Origin: Trichoplax sp. H2 | Lineage: Eukaryota; Placozoa; Uniplacotomia; Trichoplacea | Assembly: GCA_003344405.1 (NCBI GenBank) | Contig: NOWV01000004.1 | Coordinates: 62,001 to 126,000 of the forward strand | Length of the DNA stretch: 64,000 nucleotides | Direction of reading: 5' to 3' | Shown: positions 13,377-36,200 of the stretch, piece after piece | Position numbering within the stretch: position 1 is the first letter of the stretch | Layout of the letters: each line of letters starts with the position of its first letter | The notes under the pieces: model-generated | Seen by the model: the letters and a program-made list of their open reading frames with translations, nothing else | What the model was told of the DNA's origin: nothing | Databases searched by the model: none | Position numbers and translations under genes: made by a program

Positions 13377-15596
13377 CTATTCTTTTACTTCAGTAAATTT
13401 GGCAGGTAAGACAGATTTAAGAATTTGAACACCTTTAAATACTCTGATACCTTTTGTAAAGATTGGTGGATATGGAGGTGGAGTTTTGAGGTAGGTATTG
13501 CTATCTTTTGTAGTTTTCATATGAGAGCGATCGGAAGCAAAAGTCTCCAAGAAATCTAAAGCTGGAATCACTCGAAAAAGCCTACAGTGATACGTTTGGA
13601 AACGCTAGTGAGACTATTGTTAGCAATCGTAACGATTTAAATATATACAGTCTAACCAGACTAATGTTGTAAACATAGAATATTAGGTAATTTAGAAAAT
13701 CAAAATTACGTTAGAATGCTATTTTAGACTTTACACTCAAAAAGTATGCAACCAGTTCAAGATATCATACTCGTCAGTTGAAAATGTATCTTCAACGCTC
13801 TAGGATAGTACCTTTGAAATTGCTTCTGTAACTCATCATCAGGCCTTAAGCCATGTGTAACATAATCGTAAAACGTACACGGAAACTGCAATTGCGAATC
13901 GAAGTCCAACACTGAGACTAAATTAGAAGCTTTTCGTATCAGTATTACGTGATAGTCCTGAATTAGAATTGAGGTGATAATGTTAGAAGGAAGATCGAAA
14001 TTTTACATGGCAGATAATGGCATCACATGTATGCTTATAATTGTTATAGCCTATTGAATAAATAATTAAAGCAAAACTAGCTAGACAAGCTTTAACTACC
14101 CAAACAATCAGGCCGTTTTCTTTATCACTCGCTTGCTGCTTCCATAAGGCTACCTAAACAAGATTTAACGCTATTTAAAATTGCATAGTAACCTAAACTG
14201 GTACAAAACGGCATCCTAATTCTAAAGGAAACGATTGATAGATATCAATACGAGATAATTTTCCATTATTGCATAGCTTCCTTAACGATATGTTGAATGA
14301 CAACTCTGCTTAATCATGTTATAATCTAATCCAAATAAATAAATTGACTACAAGAGGGAACTGGATAACACTGAAGTTTGATATAAATGCATGTGTTAAT
14401 TGAAAACGACTGGGAGTGACGGATTCACCAAATTAATAAATAATGCATTTGGTTTAAGAAATATCCTACGTAAGCCATATTAGTGCCGTAAATGTTTACT
14501 GATTCATAATGCATCAGAAGACCAACTTTAGCCAAGTGTGCTAAGAAACTTTTGCACTAGCCGGGGGTCTAACACACACACCGAAAAAAAAAACTCTTTA
14601 CTGTAACTGCAACAAAGCATCAGTACCGTCACCGGGAATAACGGAAAATTAGTCTACCAAATATTGTTCAATACAAATACGCAGTATTAAATTAAAATTT
14701 ACTGTATGCAAAATATCGCGAACGGGATATTCTATTAGTAATAAGCAGTAATTATGACTACAGTGATATTATTATCAAACATGCTATGGCACCCGGTACT
14801 GTAATGGGAATCAATACCGTTTTATTATCGTTCGATATGAAAACGGCGTAGAACTCTTGTATGACAGCCTTTGATGATTGTTGAATTCGTTCACATAACT
14901 TCCATACATTTTCTTCACTGCAAAATATATCCCCAAAAATAGATGTCAATTTCATATACAACATGCATGTAAGCAGTACACGTTAATAATAACAATAACG
15001 TATAATCGATATCATCATTCATCAATTACGAGAGATAAAATAACAGTTCTTGGCTAACAAAAACATCCGGTTTGAACATTGATACCTACCCGCACAGCAA
15101 GCCGTGCGAATGATATTTCTTATAATATTAGTTGATGATCGATTGGGTGTGCATTCTCTATTTTACAGACTCATTATTATTATAATTATTAAAGTATGGC
15201 ATAGTATGAAAGGATATGCCACGAATTTGATCAAAATCGATAGGTATGGATAAAGGCCGATCGTAGCTATACGTACATAGCTAACAGTCAGCTGAGATAC
15301 GTATATGATATGATATACTATCTTGATTGAGCCTCTTTTCCTTGTAACTGATGATTTAGAATGACTAAAGTCTACTAAGTGTTGATAATAAACTGAAGGC
15401 ATTCTGTAATCAAAGCTAGGCGCTGTAGACTACACTTTAAGACTAGGTGTTTCTATACTGTACACCAAAAACGAGCACCAATTAACTTAGTCTAGAAACG
15501 AATGGCTGCCATTCCAACCATTGTAACTATCACAACTCACCAATAATATGGAGTGTAATCACAAATAATTCCTTCAAACGTTCGTTGCAATGTCAT
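13377..15596 (-). CDS. NTAQ1: Protein N-terminal glutamine amidohydrolase (5 exons, 186 aa)
   Basis: Exons in transcript order: 15541-15596, 14818-14917, 14100-14153, 13812-13957, 13377-13581 (187 codons with TAG). The enzyme deamidates an N-terminal glutamine to glutamate, the first step that feeds such proteins into the Arg/N-degron pathway. The Cys-His-Asp triad is intact: C19 ([12 protein letters not shown]), H73 (IVWDYHVILI) and D88 ([13 protein letters not shown]). The signature [12 protein letters not shown] is near the C-terminus. Human NTAQ1 has 205 aa. The codon for the catalytic C19 is split: exon 1 ends in TG at a GTGAGT donor and exon 2 supplies the T. The tiny first exon ([18 protein letters not shown] before the split Cys) was found by searching for a phase-2 donor, so it is slightly less certain than the rest. 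A repeat array begins only a few bases upstream of the ATG. Confidence 0.92.
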
Positions 15597-15602
15597 ACCA
15601 AG

Positions 15603-16222
15603 TATACTGTACTGTACATACAAATAATTAATTCATCAATACATGAAACTAAATATAGTACAGGACTCTAATTCGTATGGAGTGTGCTGGCAAAAGATAT
15701 GAAATACTGTACAGTGCATAGTACAGTAATCTACAGTACATGCTACCGTGAAGTACAGTATGTCCTGTAGTATTGTAGCGTTCCTTTTGCGTACAGTACT
15801 GTAGACCTGAGTGTACAGTACAGTACTGTACAGTACAGTACATTCATTTTTACAAAAATCCTACCGTACAGTACTGTACAGTACTGTACTGTATGTACTG
15901 TACTGTACAGTAAAAGAAAACAAAGACAAACATCACAAAAATTGTACTGACCAATAGTGACCATGCAGTGTACAGTACAGTACTGTACAGTACTGTATCA
16001 AAACCTGTACAGTACTGTACACTAATAAAATGTACAGTACTGTACACTGTACAGTATGCTACCGTACTGTACTGTACACTGTACACTGTAAAGGAGAAAC
16101 TGCTAGCAAAAGCAATGTCACTATTTACGATGATTTACGCGAGCAAAAACTCGCTATCTAGCCTCAGGATGAAACAACACAAGTGACATTACGTTTTGTA
16201 CGGTACAGTACTGAGTACTGTA
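15603..16222. repeat. Long TACTG/CAGTA strand-switching array between NTAQ1 and SIN3
   Basis: About 600 bases with many alternating runs of TACTG and CAGTA joined at GTAC. The array is densest at 15815-15910 and 15970-16090. It starts seven bases upstream of the NTAQ1 ATG and ends about 660 bases before the SIN3 ATG. The local YCTV-type reading frames on both strands are by-products of the repeat. Confidence 0.88.
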
Positions 16223-16861
16223 GCAACATCCGAACACAAACACCGATTTTTAAATTAAAAATACAGTATATAAATTTTTTGCCTACATGATAGTCTAGGT
16301 AAATTCATACGGTGCTGCTGCTGGATTTCCTGGAAGAGACTCGAACTTACTACTATCGCTTCTATTTCTACCTGACTAGAAGATCATCTGGTACTTCAGG
16401 TATTATAAATCCGTACATTTAGATATTTTATAGCTTTCTGTCAGATTTTTTCCATTCATTGCATCCAAAGCCAATTTAAAACGATATAGACATAATGGCA
16501 TATATTCTGTTCATACGTACAAGTTTTCATATTGGATGCTAAATTCTTGGATAGGAAACCAAACCTAGTTCAGGACTCGAGTGTATATACAGTATAGTAC
16601 AATACAACTTATTGAACAAGTACTTGAAGGGCAGTAACACATTGTACGCTATAATATATAACATGAAAACAGCTAAAATTATACTGTAGTCTACTTACAT
16701 TGCACCATATTCGTTCATTTAGCTACTACTCTACTGTATGTTTCAAACTTTTTAGTCCACTAACTTGACTTGTTACGCTATCTCTTGCCCGGTGGCTGTA
16801 TTTTGAGCTTGTACTTTTTTCGAAAATGTTTTAGGTAAGACAGATTACCTGACTAGCGGCG

Positions 16862-16883
16862 GTAATCGGTAATCGGTAATCGC
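16862..16883 (+). repeat. Three GGTAATC heptamers directly before the SIN3 start codon
   Basis: GGTAATC occurs three times in a row after a related GCGGC start and ends two bases before the ATG at 16885. It would lie in the SIN3 5' UTR if trans-splicing or a downstream start does not remove it. Confidence 0.7.
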
Positions 16884-16884
16884 T

Positions 16885-25530
<8,646 letters not shown>

Positions 25531-27259
25531 TTTTCTGAAGCCCTTAAGATAGAATATTAGATATTCTAATGCACTATTGTATTCGTTATATTAAAAAATC
25601 CTGTTCGCAAGAAACATTTCCTCGATTATTAATTCCGATTTCTATAAACTTTTGAGGCGCTATTTTGCTTGAAAATATTATAGCCTATGTAAATCAGAAG
25701 AGTTTAGTCTCTTTACTGTTATATGGAATGTACAGTTTTGTTCTTCGATAATTATTTACGTGACAGCTAACAAAAGTGCCATTGTAATTGATTTTTGTTT
25801 CCTGATACCGTTGAATAACAAACTAGTAATGTATCTAGATTTAAGTCTCAGTACTTGAGAGAGATATTTAAATGTAAGCATCACTGGATAGTATTAATTG
25901 TTTCCAGCTATGATCAATTTCAATTGGCTATGCAATATGGTGATCTTTAGCTACTATTTACCAGTATTTCTGAGGCCTTATACGGCCATATAAATTTCGA
26001 TAAAAATAACTGGCGACTGCAAAATGCAGATCTATGGAATAATAAATATTTGAAGCTCAATAAAAGTTTCTCTAACAGTTAACTTATTATGGCTAGAAAT
26101 TTACCTTAACAACCTGTACTATATATATATAATACTATATAATGAATATAAGTTTATCCACAAGGTTATGGATTCTTGATTAGGATTTCGTTTACGATCA
26201 AGCTAGTACTGTATTTGATGATGTGTCGTAGCGAAGTAGTAGTTCATTGTATTCGTAGTAAATAACGTTGCGTTCGGATTAACGTATTTGCCACAATTTG
26301 TAAAAATGTATAACCATCGACCGAAAGAAACTATCATGACATATGATCTTGTAGTCGTTAGAATTCCATGATACGGTACTATTCTCATTACTATAAAGCA
26401 ACTGATCAATGAAGTACATGGTGCCTAAATACCCTACTGAAACATGCATAGACGGATTCCTTCAATATAATTCTATGTGTCGATATATGTATTTTTGTAA
26501 GTATGCTAATGATAAATTATAACTAGCTCATCTCTAGTTTAATTAAGCGCTGTAATATAGATAATCGTATAAAACTATACCTACTTAGTAAATTTAAGAG
26601 TATTAACACCAAATTTAAAAATATGGTAAATATATCGTGAATGTAATAAGATTATATGATAAGTATGTAGAGTATGCGTTATTGTACTTAAATAGACCTT
26701 TTGACATCTAGACTGTATCAATGAGTGTATCCGATAATACAATGTAAACATTAAACCACTTTAATTTGATTGATGTTATGACCAGTTAATAGAGTACAAT
26801 ATTATGCCGGATATCAATGACATAACAGTATACACGTTTTGAATGTTTTCGAAATTTACATTTTTGAATATTTCACATATCCTGTAATCTATAGTGTATG
26901 TCGCTAGGAAATCTCTCATATAGCATAAATGATTTAAATCGCAGGCAATATACAGGACGTAGTCCATATCTGTATCGTTAGGAAATTTCGCACACGTTCG
27001 AATAGTGACTTATCTAAGCATTGGTAGAATTGATGGCAAGCTGAGATAACTTTACAAGACCACTTAATTAGGTATAAATTTATCTTAACTAAAATTAATT
27101 TCCTGTACAATTAAATTCCGATATTATTGATATTATTCTTATTATAAACTTTACAAACGAGTAGAAATTGTTACAAACATTAAAAATTGTTGCTACTTTA
27201 GTAGTACAAAATATAAGAGAAAAAATGAATCAACCGACTTAAATAGAGCGAAATTAATA
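25531..27259. other. Convergent 3'-3' gap between SIN3 and EPG5
   Basis: No gene seen. The frames at 26203-26409 and 26776-26967 (minus) have no family resemblance. An AATAAA-like string near 26038 and AT-rich stretches could serve as 3' ends. Repeat motif copies are single and rare. Confidence 0.5.
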
Positions 27260-30200
27260 TCACGAAGCATATGAATATTGCTGAATTATACCCAAGTATA
27301 AATTATCAGGATAAAATTTCTTGACCAGTTTTGTTAAAAGTTCATAACACTGGGGCAAAGCATTTTTGGAATCTAGTATGTATTTACTTGTATCGCATAC
27401 AATATTTTTTACAGTAGTATATTCCTTATTCTTCTGTAAAGCCTCAAATTTTCTGAGCATTTGCACCGCATGAGTGCTTGGTTCAACCGCTCCAGTTTGC
27501 ATTACTTGCTTGCTATTTTTACCCGTTCGATATCTCACAGAATCTCCAATAGCACCTTCACCGGTTGGTTCCTTTCTCAAAACAACCGTTTTTGTTACTG
27601 CACTAACAGGCATTTGTGATTCTAAGTAAATTGCGAGTGCTTTTGCTGTTAAACGAAAACTAAAACAAAGTAACAACGTCATCATATGATCCGAAAGTCA
27701 AATATATCGCATATATTATAGCCTTACCTTAACGATAAGTTTGATTTTTTCCCTAATCCAATTGCCCCTAAAATGCCAGACGATGATCGATCTTCGGCAA
27801 CACTGTACAATTGAGAGATAAATTTTCGCAAAATAGCGATAACCTCAGGCTCATCACCACCATATTGTATTTGACGAATAATTAATTCCAAAATTTTTGC
27901 CCAAATAAGTAAACCTTTGGATTCAATCTCCTTTCTAAACAACATTAAATAAAGACAAGTTATATCAGTATAAATTTCGATAAAGTGACTTAGCAAATTC
28001 GTTTAGAATTATAACTATTGGACTATGAGATTCACGTTAATTTCGTATTCCCATTCCAATTTGTCAATATTTCTAGACGAAGCCGCTCATCTTGAATGTT
28101 TCGACAAAGTGGTAGCTGCTGCAAGATATGCCCATAAAGGGTTAAAAAAGCACAGTTTTTGAGGCACTGAGAAATAAATTCATCAAGATTAAGCTCCGGG
28201 ACAATCAAATGCCTATACACCAAAGACCATCCTCCAATTAAATCGTTACCGCTGTCAATAGCAATCTTTAGTTGGTTAAAATAGCCCCCAATTAATGACT
28301 CCACCATTCCTACCATTAAACGTACAGACGCTAAAGTCTGCGTTGCGGCAGTAATACAGGCTAGCTGTAAATCAAGGTAGCAACTGTTATTCATAAACTT
28401 TAACACCTGTTCGGAAAATCCTATAGAGTAGTCATTTTTTGAAGAGCACTGATTAAATAGCCTTAAAAATTCACTTAATAGCGTTGTCAATTCCCAACTA
28501 AAATCACTTCGAGCGTTAGATACTCCCGTAATTCTTTCGATAGTGGAAAGTAAAGCTATTATAGCGTTATTGTATTTCTTTGCTGGCATTACATCTTGCA
28601 TGGTGCAAGTGCATAATAATTTAATAATACAACGAATATAAGAAACCCGTTTCTCAGAAATTTCTTCAAGAGATTCATTGCAACTATCCTTATAAAAACC
28701 AGCAACAATTTGCATTAATCTTGTTGTTAAATGAATACCAGATAACTCATCCAAAATTTCAATAGGTGAACAGCGAGAGTGAAATATTTTAATAATGTCA
28801 CTGTAAGTTTGAAAGTTAATTAGGTGCCAGTCATAATTTTCAGCAGTTTGTAGTAGTCGAGTCATTTCACCTCTTTTACTGGCTAAAGTACCCTTATCCA
28901 GAGAGTAAAGAATCAAAATCTTTAATAGTTGTTCGTGTAATTTAATGAAATCGCTGGTATTTAAATTTCCCCTCGCTCTCTCAATCACAGTCGACCAATT
29001 GATTTCGGAGCAAATGCTTCCGACAAATGTAATTGATTGCCTTTCAAGTGTACGTGAAATTGACAACATAGATTCCATAACAGATAAATCAGGTTTAAAT
29101 ATGGACCACTGCACATTAATAAAGGTCTCATGGTACACATTCAAAACCAAATCTGGAGTACACGGAGAAGAATTAATGTAATAGAACTTCCAAAGCAGAT
29201 TGATTATAGCTTCTTGTCCGAATGGTCTGTCCTGGTATTCGTCAAGAAGTAGTCGAGTTAGAGTCAAGAACAATCGAGTCATTGTTAACCCTGGTACCAA
29301 ACTGGTATTGTTCCATGGACATGCTAACTTGGTATCTTCAGAATTTTTAATTACACAGATCCATGGTTCAAAGAACATGGTTAGACAAGACCAGGTGTCT
29401 GTAATTGAAATTACTGAATTTGATGCACCATCTTGCCTCGCAGATTTTGAAATGAATGTGCTAAAGAGATTCTCAAAAAATTTTTGCAGTAGGTTTAAAT
29501 AAATAGTCCAATTATCGTAAAAGCTATTACAAGTAATGATACGGTGAGAATCAGCATTTACTAATACCATTGGAGTATTAAGGCGAATGTCCAAAAAAAA
29601 CACAGCAAGCCAGTCGATTACTTGCTTAAGTTCGTCCCATCGTAAACACGACAGAAAGCTTTTGGAATCAACTTCCATAACAATTGTATCAATAAAGTCA
29701 GATAAACAATGGGGATTTAATTTTTTTACCTTGCAGTTAGCAAGAACCAATTTTAACGATTCTGCGAAATGATCCGGAAATTGGTGTTCTAGCATGAACT
29801 TAAAATTCATGCTGTGATATCGAAACAGACCAATATCTCTTTCAGAAGGATTCACACCACAAGCCACTAGACCATTAACTATAACTTCTAGGAGACGTGA
29901 TCTTTCCGAAAGCATCGGGTGGCCACTGAGCCATTTTGAAATGTCGAATCTAGCCAAAAATAATTCAGCTTCTGAACTTCCAATAGCATTGACCATTTGT
30001 AATATTGATGAATACATTGCAACGATTCGATTAGGTAACACATTCGGTGAAAAATAGGCAGCTACAGCAGAAGCTTTGCCAGGATGCTGAATCGCGAAGG
30101 ACAAGAGGGATTCCATTTCGGCAGGATTATTGTGTATGAATTGCTATAGTATAAAACAAGTATAGATGGAAACATATTTATAGATACAAAGTTAAGACAA

Positions 30201-33200
30201 GACCCATACAAATATGAGAAAGAGCGTAAATAATCGTCTAAAGATTTTTATTATGCACATGTGCATATTAGATTAAATTCTAAGGATCATAATAACTTAC
30301 CATTCCTAGAGTCTGTATACATGAATTCAAAAAGCGTTCAATTGGCAAATATGTTTTCGTATCATTATCTAACATAGCAACAATAGCATAGAAGACGGAT
30401 GACGCGGAAGAACAAATTTTCCTACGACCAGTATCAGTATTAGCAATGCTGAATTCCTTAACCAAATTTGATATTACTAGTTCGATCCGGGCTGCCGCAT
30501 GGCATAAAATTTCAGATACCGGAGTAACAAAAAACTTGGATAAGCGTTCATATCCTTCCCTATTTGCCTGTATTTGCCTCGAAACCTCCTCTCTCTCGTG
30601 CTTTGCTTGGAAATCAAAAGTTAACTGAGCAGGTCCCTTGCAAGCCGCCGTTCCTCTCAACCAATTATTGCACGGCACGTTGACAGTCACCTTCAAAAAT
30701 CATGAAATTATAGTAAATTAGCAACATTTTCTCATCTACCCCATATGCGATTGCTAATTACCGTAGACGGAGCATTATGATAAACATTCGGCAACAGATT
30801 CAAATATTCAATATCGGAAGAATTAAGTGCTGCTACTCGTGTGGAGAATTCCTGAGAAGATTCTACTATAATTCTGAAGTCAGATTTTAGGGCGGAGAGT
30901 AGTTGTTGATCATTTTCGAATAAATTTCTTGGCAAAACTGCGAATGGTTCTATAGTTTCTTTCACCTCTGGTGGAGGCTGAGAAGCTTCGTAGCACCGGA
31001 GTCTAAGATTTATTCTAGTTAGGGCTTCTTCAAAAAAATTTGATGTTAGTTTTCACACTGCATGCAGTAAGTTTGTAATTAAATAAATATTATATAAAAA
31101 ATTTACCTTCACGACCCGAATGAGAAGATGAAGACAATTCAAATTTGGAAGCAAGCGTAAAAGGTGCATACTGTAAGAGCCAACTGCGAATGTTATTATA
31201 TACGTCCTCGTAAATAGCTGTTAGATCGACATATTCTAGCCACAATTCCTGGTTAACAACAACACATACATTAATACAACGCACCTTTCCTAAACCGATA
31301 ACTTTCACTATAATATTACTATTAATAAAATACCCCAGTTTTATTATAAAGCCGACCAAGTAGTTCCGGATTGTATTGTATAGGTAATGAAGGTAAATAT
31401 AGTGAAGTATCGTGTAACCTGGGTTCTTCTAACCAGAGCGCCAACGTTTGGTAAAATCTAAATGATTAAAATGATATATAATTAGGTCCTAGAAATAAAC
31501 TACGACATAAATCTTAAATTTCATTTAATGGTGACATTAAGTTTTTACTGCTTTAATTTGTTCAACAGTAGCTTTTTCGACGAGTTTCTGTCATTCAATT
31601 CATTCTCATCTATAGTATGACGAATTTTTAAATTATCATTGCAGTCGGGCATACACATAAGAAAACTAAATTATCATGTTATAAATATGAACCTTCTGTA
31701 TTACTGTCCATAAGAGAACGAAAATATGCAGAAGTTGCTAACAGGCGTTCTTTAACGCGATGTATTAAGGATGACATGTTTTTGAAATATCTATGACCAA
31801 CACTTCCTCGAATTCCTAGCCTAGTTTTAAGGTAAAAAAAGTATGTGAGTAATTGTCAGCCACAATCGATATTACTGCTACCTATTCCTATAGCACTATT
31901 ACCCGCAATCGCTTTGCGATAAATACAACGAAAAGAATTTCTGCCATATAAGCGGGAGAATAGGATGACTCATATCTGTAGTCAAAGCTTGCTGCACCCA
32001 TCTATATATACATAGGTTAGTAGATGAATATGGTGCATGGATATCAAGTCGTGAAATAGATTTTTTTAAGGCGGCATCTATACCAATGGAAGCGTTCTGT
32101 AGCAGTTCTAAAGTCATTTGTCTAAGTATCCCTGATTGAATCTCATATTCCTGATCAGCACATAAAATTACAAAAGCGAACCAAGGGTATTCACCATTTC
32201 CGGCCTCATCCAGAAACGACTGGCGCGTTGTAGATCCTTGAAATCCAGAAGCAACCCATGAGAAAAATGACTGTAAAATACCGCTTTGCTGATCCTTCAC
32301 TACTTCGCCCTTGTCGTACTTTTCTGCAATAATTTTAGACATTATCTCAAGCCCATCTGGTATTAAGAACGCTACTTTAGCCAATTCATCAAAAATTAAC
32401 TGAATACATTCATTTTTGGCCCAGTCATAAATATTTAGGAATACTCTTGTCCAAAATTCTATCGGTGATAAATGGTTGGCATAATGAAAACAATGCGTCT
32501 GAATTAACGATGCAATAGACCCTGTAATCTCATTATTTTTATCGTAGATAAATTTCGGTATGAACTGTAGTGGCCCGTATTTAATATCAGCGGCAAGCAC
32601 ACTTTCTATAGCTTTTAAAAAGATAGGGCTCTCAAGTAAAGATTCGTTTTCATCATGTTCAAAAAAAGCTGGAATCACATTATACAATACGCATAACGAC
32701 GCCTTATAATAGCCAGAATCTATTATGCATTCGAAGTATCTAAGGCCATGCGCCAAAAAATCTGAAGGAAAATGCCCTACTGACGTCATTGAAAGTAAAA
32801 GATAACACCCTAGAGGGATATGATCATCTGCACATTGACGCAATGGTAATAACATCGGATTTTCATAGGCACTGGGGATTTGATCATAGGTACCAGTTAA
32901 AGTAGCCGTGAGAGGAACGGCTTCTAAATTGTGGATATCAACCTGTACATTTTTTGAAGCACACGCATATGAAAATATTAGACTAAGTGTCTGAAGGCTA
33001 GTACCATGTAGTTTCAGATGCGTTGCCGTATCCCAGCACCACGCCAAGACTTCGCTTTGTGGGCCATACAACGCTATGGTACTATTTGCTGGCAAGATAC
33101 TGGCTATTTGCCGTCCAAAATCATTATTTTCGAAATCAGAACCCTTAATTTTTTCCGTATACACCTCCACAATCATTGAGGCTGTCTCATTATGAACTGG

Positions 33201-36200
33201 TCTACTTAAGGCCAGTAAATCCGTCCGCTTACATGTACTCCAGTTAAGCTCACTAATTATAAATCGAGCTAATTGGTTCTTTAATGATGAAATGTTGCAC
33301 TGGACAAGCCAGTTTCTAATCAAATTGAAGTCTTCCTCTTCAGGAGTCCAGCATATTATTGGTAGGCCTTTAAATAAATATAAAGCCATATTACCGACCT
33401 CGTTGAACATAAACTCCACGCGATGTAGAAGCAACGTAACAATACTAGGATTTCGCAGCGATATATAATTCAGTAATTCACGGCCAGTTTTGTAATACAA
33501 CTCGCGAGTGCTTTCATAAACGTAGCATATCTAATAACAATATAAGCGTAACAAATGTGACACCCAGTGAGTGAAAAAAATTAATAGTATTGTTAATTAG
33601 ACTGAGAATATAATACCTCAAATAATTCTAGTGTAACCATCTGAATAAAATTAGAATTTGTCTCACAAGCCTCAGTCATAGTAGAAAAAATCGTAAGCAA
33701 ATGTATCCCGTCAGATAGAGAAACAGATTTCAGATTATTCGCAAATTTCGACAACCTATCTTCTTCTGTATAAAAAATTGTAGATTAATTTAGTTAAACC
33801 ACTCGAAGAATTACTGATACTGTAATCTCGCAACTACAGCAGGTCGAATTACCATATAGTACTCCTTTCCAATCATCCTGATAATCTCTTTCGGTACACA
33901 TGGTAACCTCAACTTCCTGACTGTCGAATTCAAGGTGAAAAAGCCAAAATAATTTCCACAACATCTTGCTTGATACGCAGTGATAAGGGAGGTCAACTAG
34001 GTACTGCCAAGTTTGTAAGCTTGGCAGTTATAAAGCACTATTAGAGTAGTCATAAATTTAACTTATCTTTAAGCGACAAAATATAATGCATAACTCACTC
34101 CCTCCCTATCCAAACAGCGTGGGTAGCTTTCATGAAGAACTGATCATATTCTGTAACTAATCTCTCGATAGGAACTTCATTCCAGTCATTTTCGGTAATT
34201 GCACGAGTTGCTTGGTAATGTTGCCAGAAGTCAGAAATGAAATGGATTATTTCTCTGGAACAAAGAAAAGTAGTCAATCAGATTTCTTCATAAGTATTTC
34301 TGTTACAGTGCGAACAGCGTCTACTAACCTGATTGTTTTACATATGGTCTTAACGTACTGATTATAATGAATAGAATTATAGGTAGAAAATGCGCTTGAC
34401 AGTAGTTTGATAATTGTCGAGGTAACCACGAAGACCTTCATTACGTAATGACTGTCAATCGGTTGTTGAATGAAATACAAATCCTCAGTACCTGTACAGT
34501 TAATAGATTAAAGAACTGTTATATTATCGAACATACTTTATTAATGTGACATTAGCAATTCTGATAGGACTTCTACATACACTTTTCAAACAAATATTTA
34601 GTGCACTAACCTGAATTAGAAAGGCGTAAAAGATAGCAGAACAATTTATCGAATGCAAACTGCGAATATATTGAAATTAAGTCACTTTCTCGTAAACGTA
34701 GAAAATAATTTTCTACACTGTCGTCCTAAAAGCAAATATAGATCGTTAGTTTGCATAGTACTGAAAGAATAAGTGTTAATTAAATACTAACTTCTAATCC
34801 CTCCTCAGTAACTAACGTCCAACTATCTCTAGAACCTATAGACATGCAGCGATTATATCGACATTCAATCAATAGCATAAAAGGATCGAAAAATTTTATA
34901 AGATTGTCGAGACTAGATCATATCGCATACCAGAACTATTATCTTGCGGTATGAAAGATAAAAATTCATCACGACACCTAATAGTACCAACAAAAAGGTT
35001 TATGAATCGTATGAATTACACACTAAAAAAATCGTAACAATAATTGAGTCTAACTTTATCGGAAACACTGTAGCACCCAACGAGACAATAAAATGATCAA
35101 GTGCAGTATCATTCCATTTGCAATCACTGCTGTGTAAACCAGAAACAATGGGCTGGACGAACTGAGATGCCCAACTACCAATTCCTCCCGGACATCGAAT
35201 AAGATGATTAAGAATAAAAAAGCTGTCATCATAGCTTTGAACATTAAGCAGTAAGCTGATTAAATGATTTAGCCAGCACTTTATATCTTGAATAAACTTT
35301 TCATCTTCCGAGTGGCGTCGCATGAAGGCAAAAAATACACTAATACATTGTCTAAGGGTATCCGTATGTTCATTTAGTATCTGAGGCGTTATTGCACCTA
35401 AAATATGATCATCAGTTAATTTATTATGTAAAAGATACATGTAATAAAATCTGTATATGTAGTAGTCGTTCAGAAGCTTACTTGAAAATGGAGTTTGCGT
35501 TGCTAAATGTTTTAGTACCGAACTGCCATTTATCATATCGTATAAATAAACATCGATATGCAATTTGTAAAGCTGACAAAGATATTGGTTCATACTTAGG
35601 GACTATAAGCAAGATCAAAGAAAAAGAATAACTAAAACATAGTGACTAGTTATATAAGCCATAAAGATATAACAAGATATTGAATGAGAATTTAAATCGT
35701 AACCTCCTGCAAACCACATCGTATTTTCCCAAGAACATCATGAAGAAATGTTAAAGCATCCGAGTTTAATTGTACTGTTTCAAAAGTGTATGTATGGCTA
35801 ACACGATGGTCATCTTCACAATGTCCCTGTAACAATTACCAATTAAACTTTAACTGTAAAGATCTATAAAAGGTACCTAACTTTTTTTATCACGTACATT
35901 TTGTGTTAATTGATATTGGGTGCTAATCCATAGCGAATTCTGGTAATTATTACACTGAGACTTCAGACTCTATGCAAACGTATTAAATATGAGACAAAAG
36001 TAATAAAGAACAATTATGTAAATCAATATCTCGGTATTTTTTAATTAAACCATGCCTGATTATCTTTGAATGAGGATATCAGAGTAGAACTTGATTGAAA
36101 GTATCCAAGTACAAGTTTATACAAAATATGATGTTCTTGTTTTGCTATCTATAATACATAAAAATGCGCGTTTAGAACTAAGTCATTATCCATACGACTA

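Larger units (their letters stand above)
15597..16884. other. 5'-5' gap between NTAQ1 and SIN3
   Basis: These divergent genes share a 1.3 kb gap. Half of it is the repeat array described separately. The rest (16230-16860) shows no coding signal. It ends with a heptamer repeat next to the SIN3 ATG. Confidence 0.5.

Noticed and set aside
15649-16186. Several overlapping open frames rich in Tyr, Cys, Thr and Val
   Set aside because: They are translations of the TACTG/CAGTA repeat, open in several frames on both strands, with no family match. The same applies to 38873-39356, 56099-56600 and 56857-57060.
28945-29502. Plus-strand frames inside the EPG5 locus
   Set aside because: Antisense shadows of the large conserved EPG5 exon 28036-30143; the same holds for 29587-29772, 35392-35631 and 37113-37343.
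33997-34012. Acceptors immediately before 34012 for EPG5 exon 13
   Set aside because: They give a stop or wrong phase. The acceptor giving 34019 as the exon edge restores the frame and aligns to human with no gap.
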